The notes beneath the pieces were generated by a model, which was not told the origin of the DNA, made no database searches, and worked only from the letters and a program-made list of their open reading frames with translations. A program made the translations under genes and the position numbers. This document shows positions 12,936-13,247 of a DNA stretch of 13,247 bases, in pieces; the stretch's first letter is position 1; the number at the start of each line of letters is the position of its first letter. The DNA is from DATGYC01 sp035298385 (lineage in GTDB: Bacteria; Bacillota; Sulfobacillia; Symbiobacteriales; Symbiobacteriaceae): assembly GCA_035298385.1 (NCBI GenBank), contig DATGYC010000250.1:1-13247 (forward strand), given 5' to 3'.

Positions 12936-13051
12936 TTTGGGCGGCGATCTACTCTCCCAGGCTCTTTGTGCCCAGTACCATCGACCCTGAAGGGCTTAAC
13001 GGCCGTGTTCGGAATGGGAACGGGTGATCCCCTTCGGCATAGCCACCCAAA
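12936..13051 (-). rRNA. rrf: 5S ribosomal RNA
   Basis: The minus strand shows the conserved 5S core CCGTTCCCATTCCGAACACG and later TAAGCCCTTCAGGGTCGATGGTACT, and ends GAGAGTAGATCGCCGCCCAAA. The terminal stem pairs TTTGGGTGGC (5' end, 13051 down) with GCCGCCCAAA (3' end, down to 12936), giving about 116 nt. Ends are set by that helix and may be off by a base or two. It is followed directly by the rrn terminator. Confidence 0.96.
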
Positions 13052-13108
13052 ACTGAGTAAGGCTTTACACCTTCAAAACTGTACAGTGGATTTGCCGCAA
13101 ACATCAAA

Positions 13109-13247
13109 GGTCAAGCCCTCGGCCGATTAGTATCAGTCCGCTCCACAGGTTACCCTGCTTCCACTCCTGACCTATCTACCTGGTAGTCTTCCAGGGGCCT
13201 TACTTCCTTGCGGAATGGGAGATCTCATCTTCGGGACGGTTTCGCAC
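13109..13247 (-). rRNA. rrl: 23S ribosomal RNA, 3' end (5' part outside window)
   Basis: The minus strand carries the conserved 3' end of bacterial 23S rRNA: GAGATCTCCCATTCCGCAAG, TACTAATCGGCCGAGGGCTT and the terminal GACC that normally pairs with the 23S 5' end. The mature 3' end is placed near 13109 by that homology. A 57-nt spacer without a tRNA separates it from 5S; it contains a 10-bp palindrome ACTGTACAGT at 13078-13087, possibly part of a processing stem. Confidence 0.95.

Noticed and set aside
1..13247. CRISPR arrays, insertion sequences, phage genes, toxin-antitoxin pairs
   Set aside because: No regularly spaced repeats, transposase motifs, terminal inverted repeats or phage structural genes were seen. 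The only repeated short sequence is the dispersed GGGCGCCC palindrome.

Overview
The window looks like a chromosomal stretch of a GC-rich (roughly 60% by eye) member of the Bacillota (Firmicutes). The order yaaO-like decarboxylase, tmk, yaaQ/darA, holB, yaaT/ricT, yabB/trmN6, yazA, rsmI, with a convergent abrB, is the gene order of the Bacillus subtilis tmk-abrB region. AbrB, RicT, a DarA-type c-di-AMP receptor and DnaD/DnaI primosome proteins all point the same way. About half of the starts are TTG or GTG, each behind a good Shine-Dalgarno. I cannot fix the genus.

Layout, left to right. (1) 1-3399, minus strand: a small DNA-repair and DNA-processing block, with the 5' part of an Ada-type alkylation-response gene, a HerA-like hexameric ATPase and a NurA-domain nuclease. 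(2) 3400-3622: an intergenic region with divergent promoters for nurA-herA (minus) and abrB (plus). (3) 3623-3880, plus: abrB with a C-terminal zinc ribbon and a strong terminator. (4) 3963-10610, minus: an eight-gene operon (decarboxylase, tmk, darA, holB, ricT, trmN6, yazA, rsmI) with short gaps or overlaps, ending in a hairpin that holds the rsmI stop codon. (5) 10637-12680, minus: a two-gene DNA-replication unit (DnaD/DnaB-like protein plus DnaI/DnaC-like helicase loader) with its own terminator. (6) 12896-13247, minus: the 3' end of an rRNA operon (23S 3' end, 5S, terminator).

Functionally, the window joins replication (helicase loading, clamp-loader delta', thymidylate supply), translation and tRNA/rRNA modification (RsmI, TrmN6), second-messenger and developmental control (DarA, AbrB, RicT, a possible Spo0A box before dnaD) and DNA repair (Ada, HerA-NurA).

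The observations I rate highest are these. The palindrome GGGCGCCC occurs 18 times by hand count, where about one is expected; this resembles a highly iterated palindrome. A bacterial HerA-NurA pair sits beside ada and faces abrB. yabA and yaaR are missing from an otherwise conserved gene order. RicT carries a long Arg/Gly/Pro-rich tail. A terminator lies only 26 nt before the start of an operon that includes tmk and holB.
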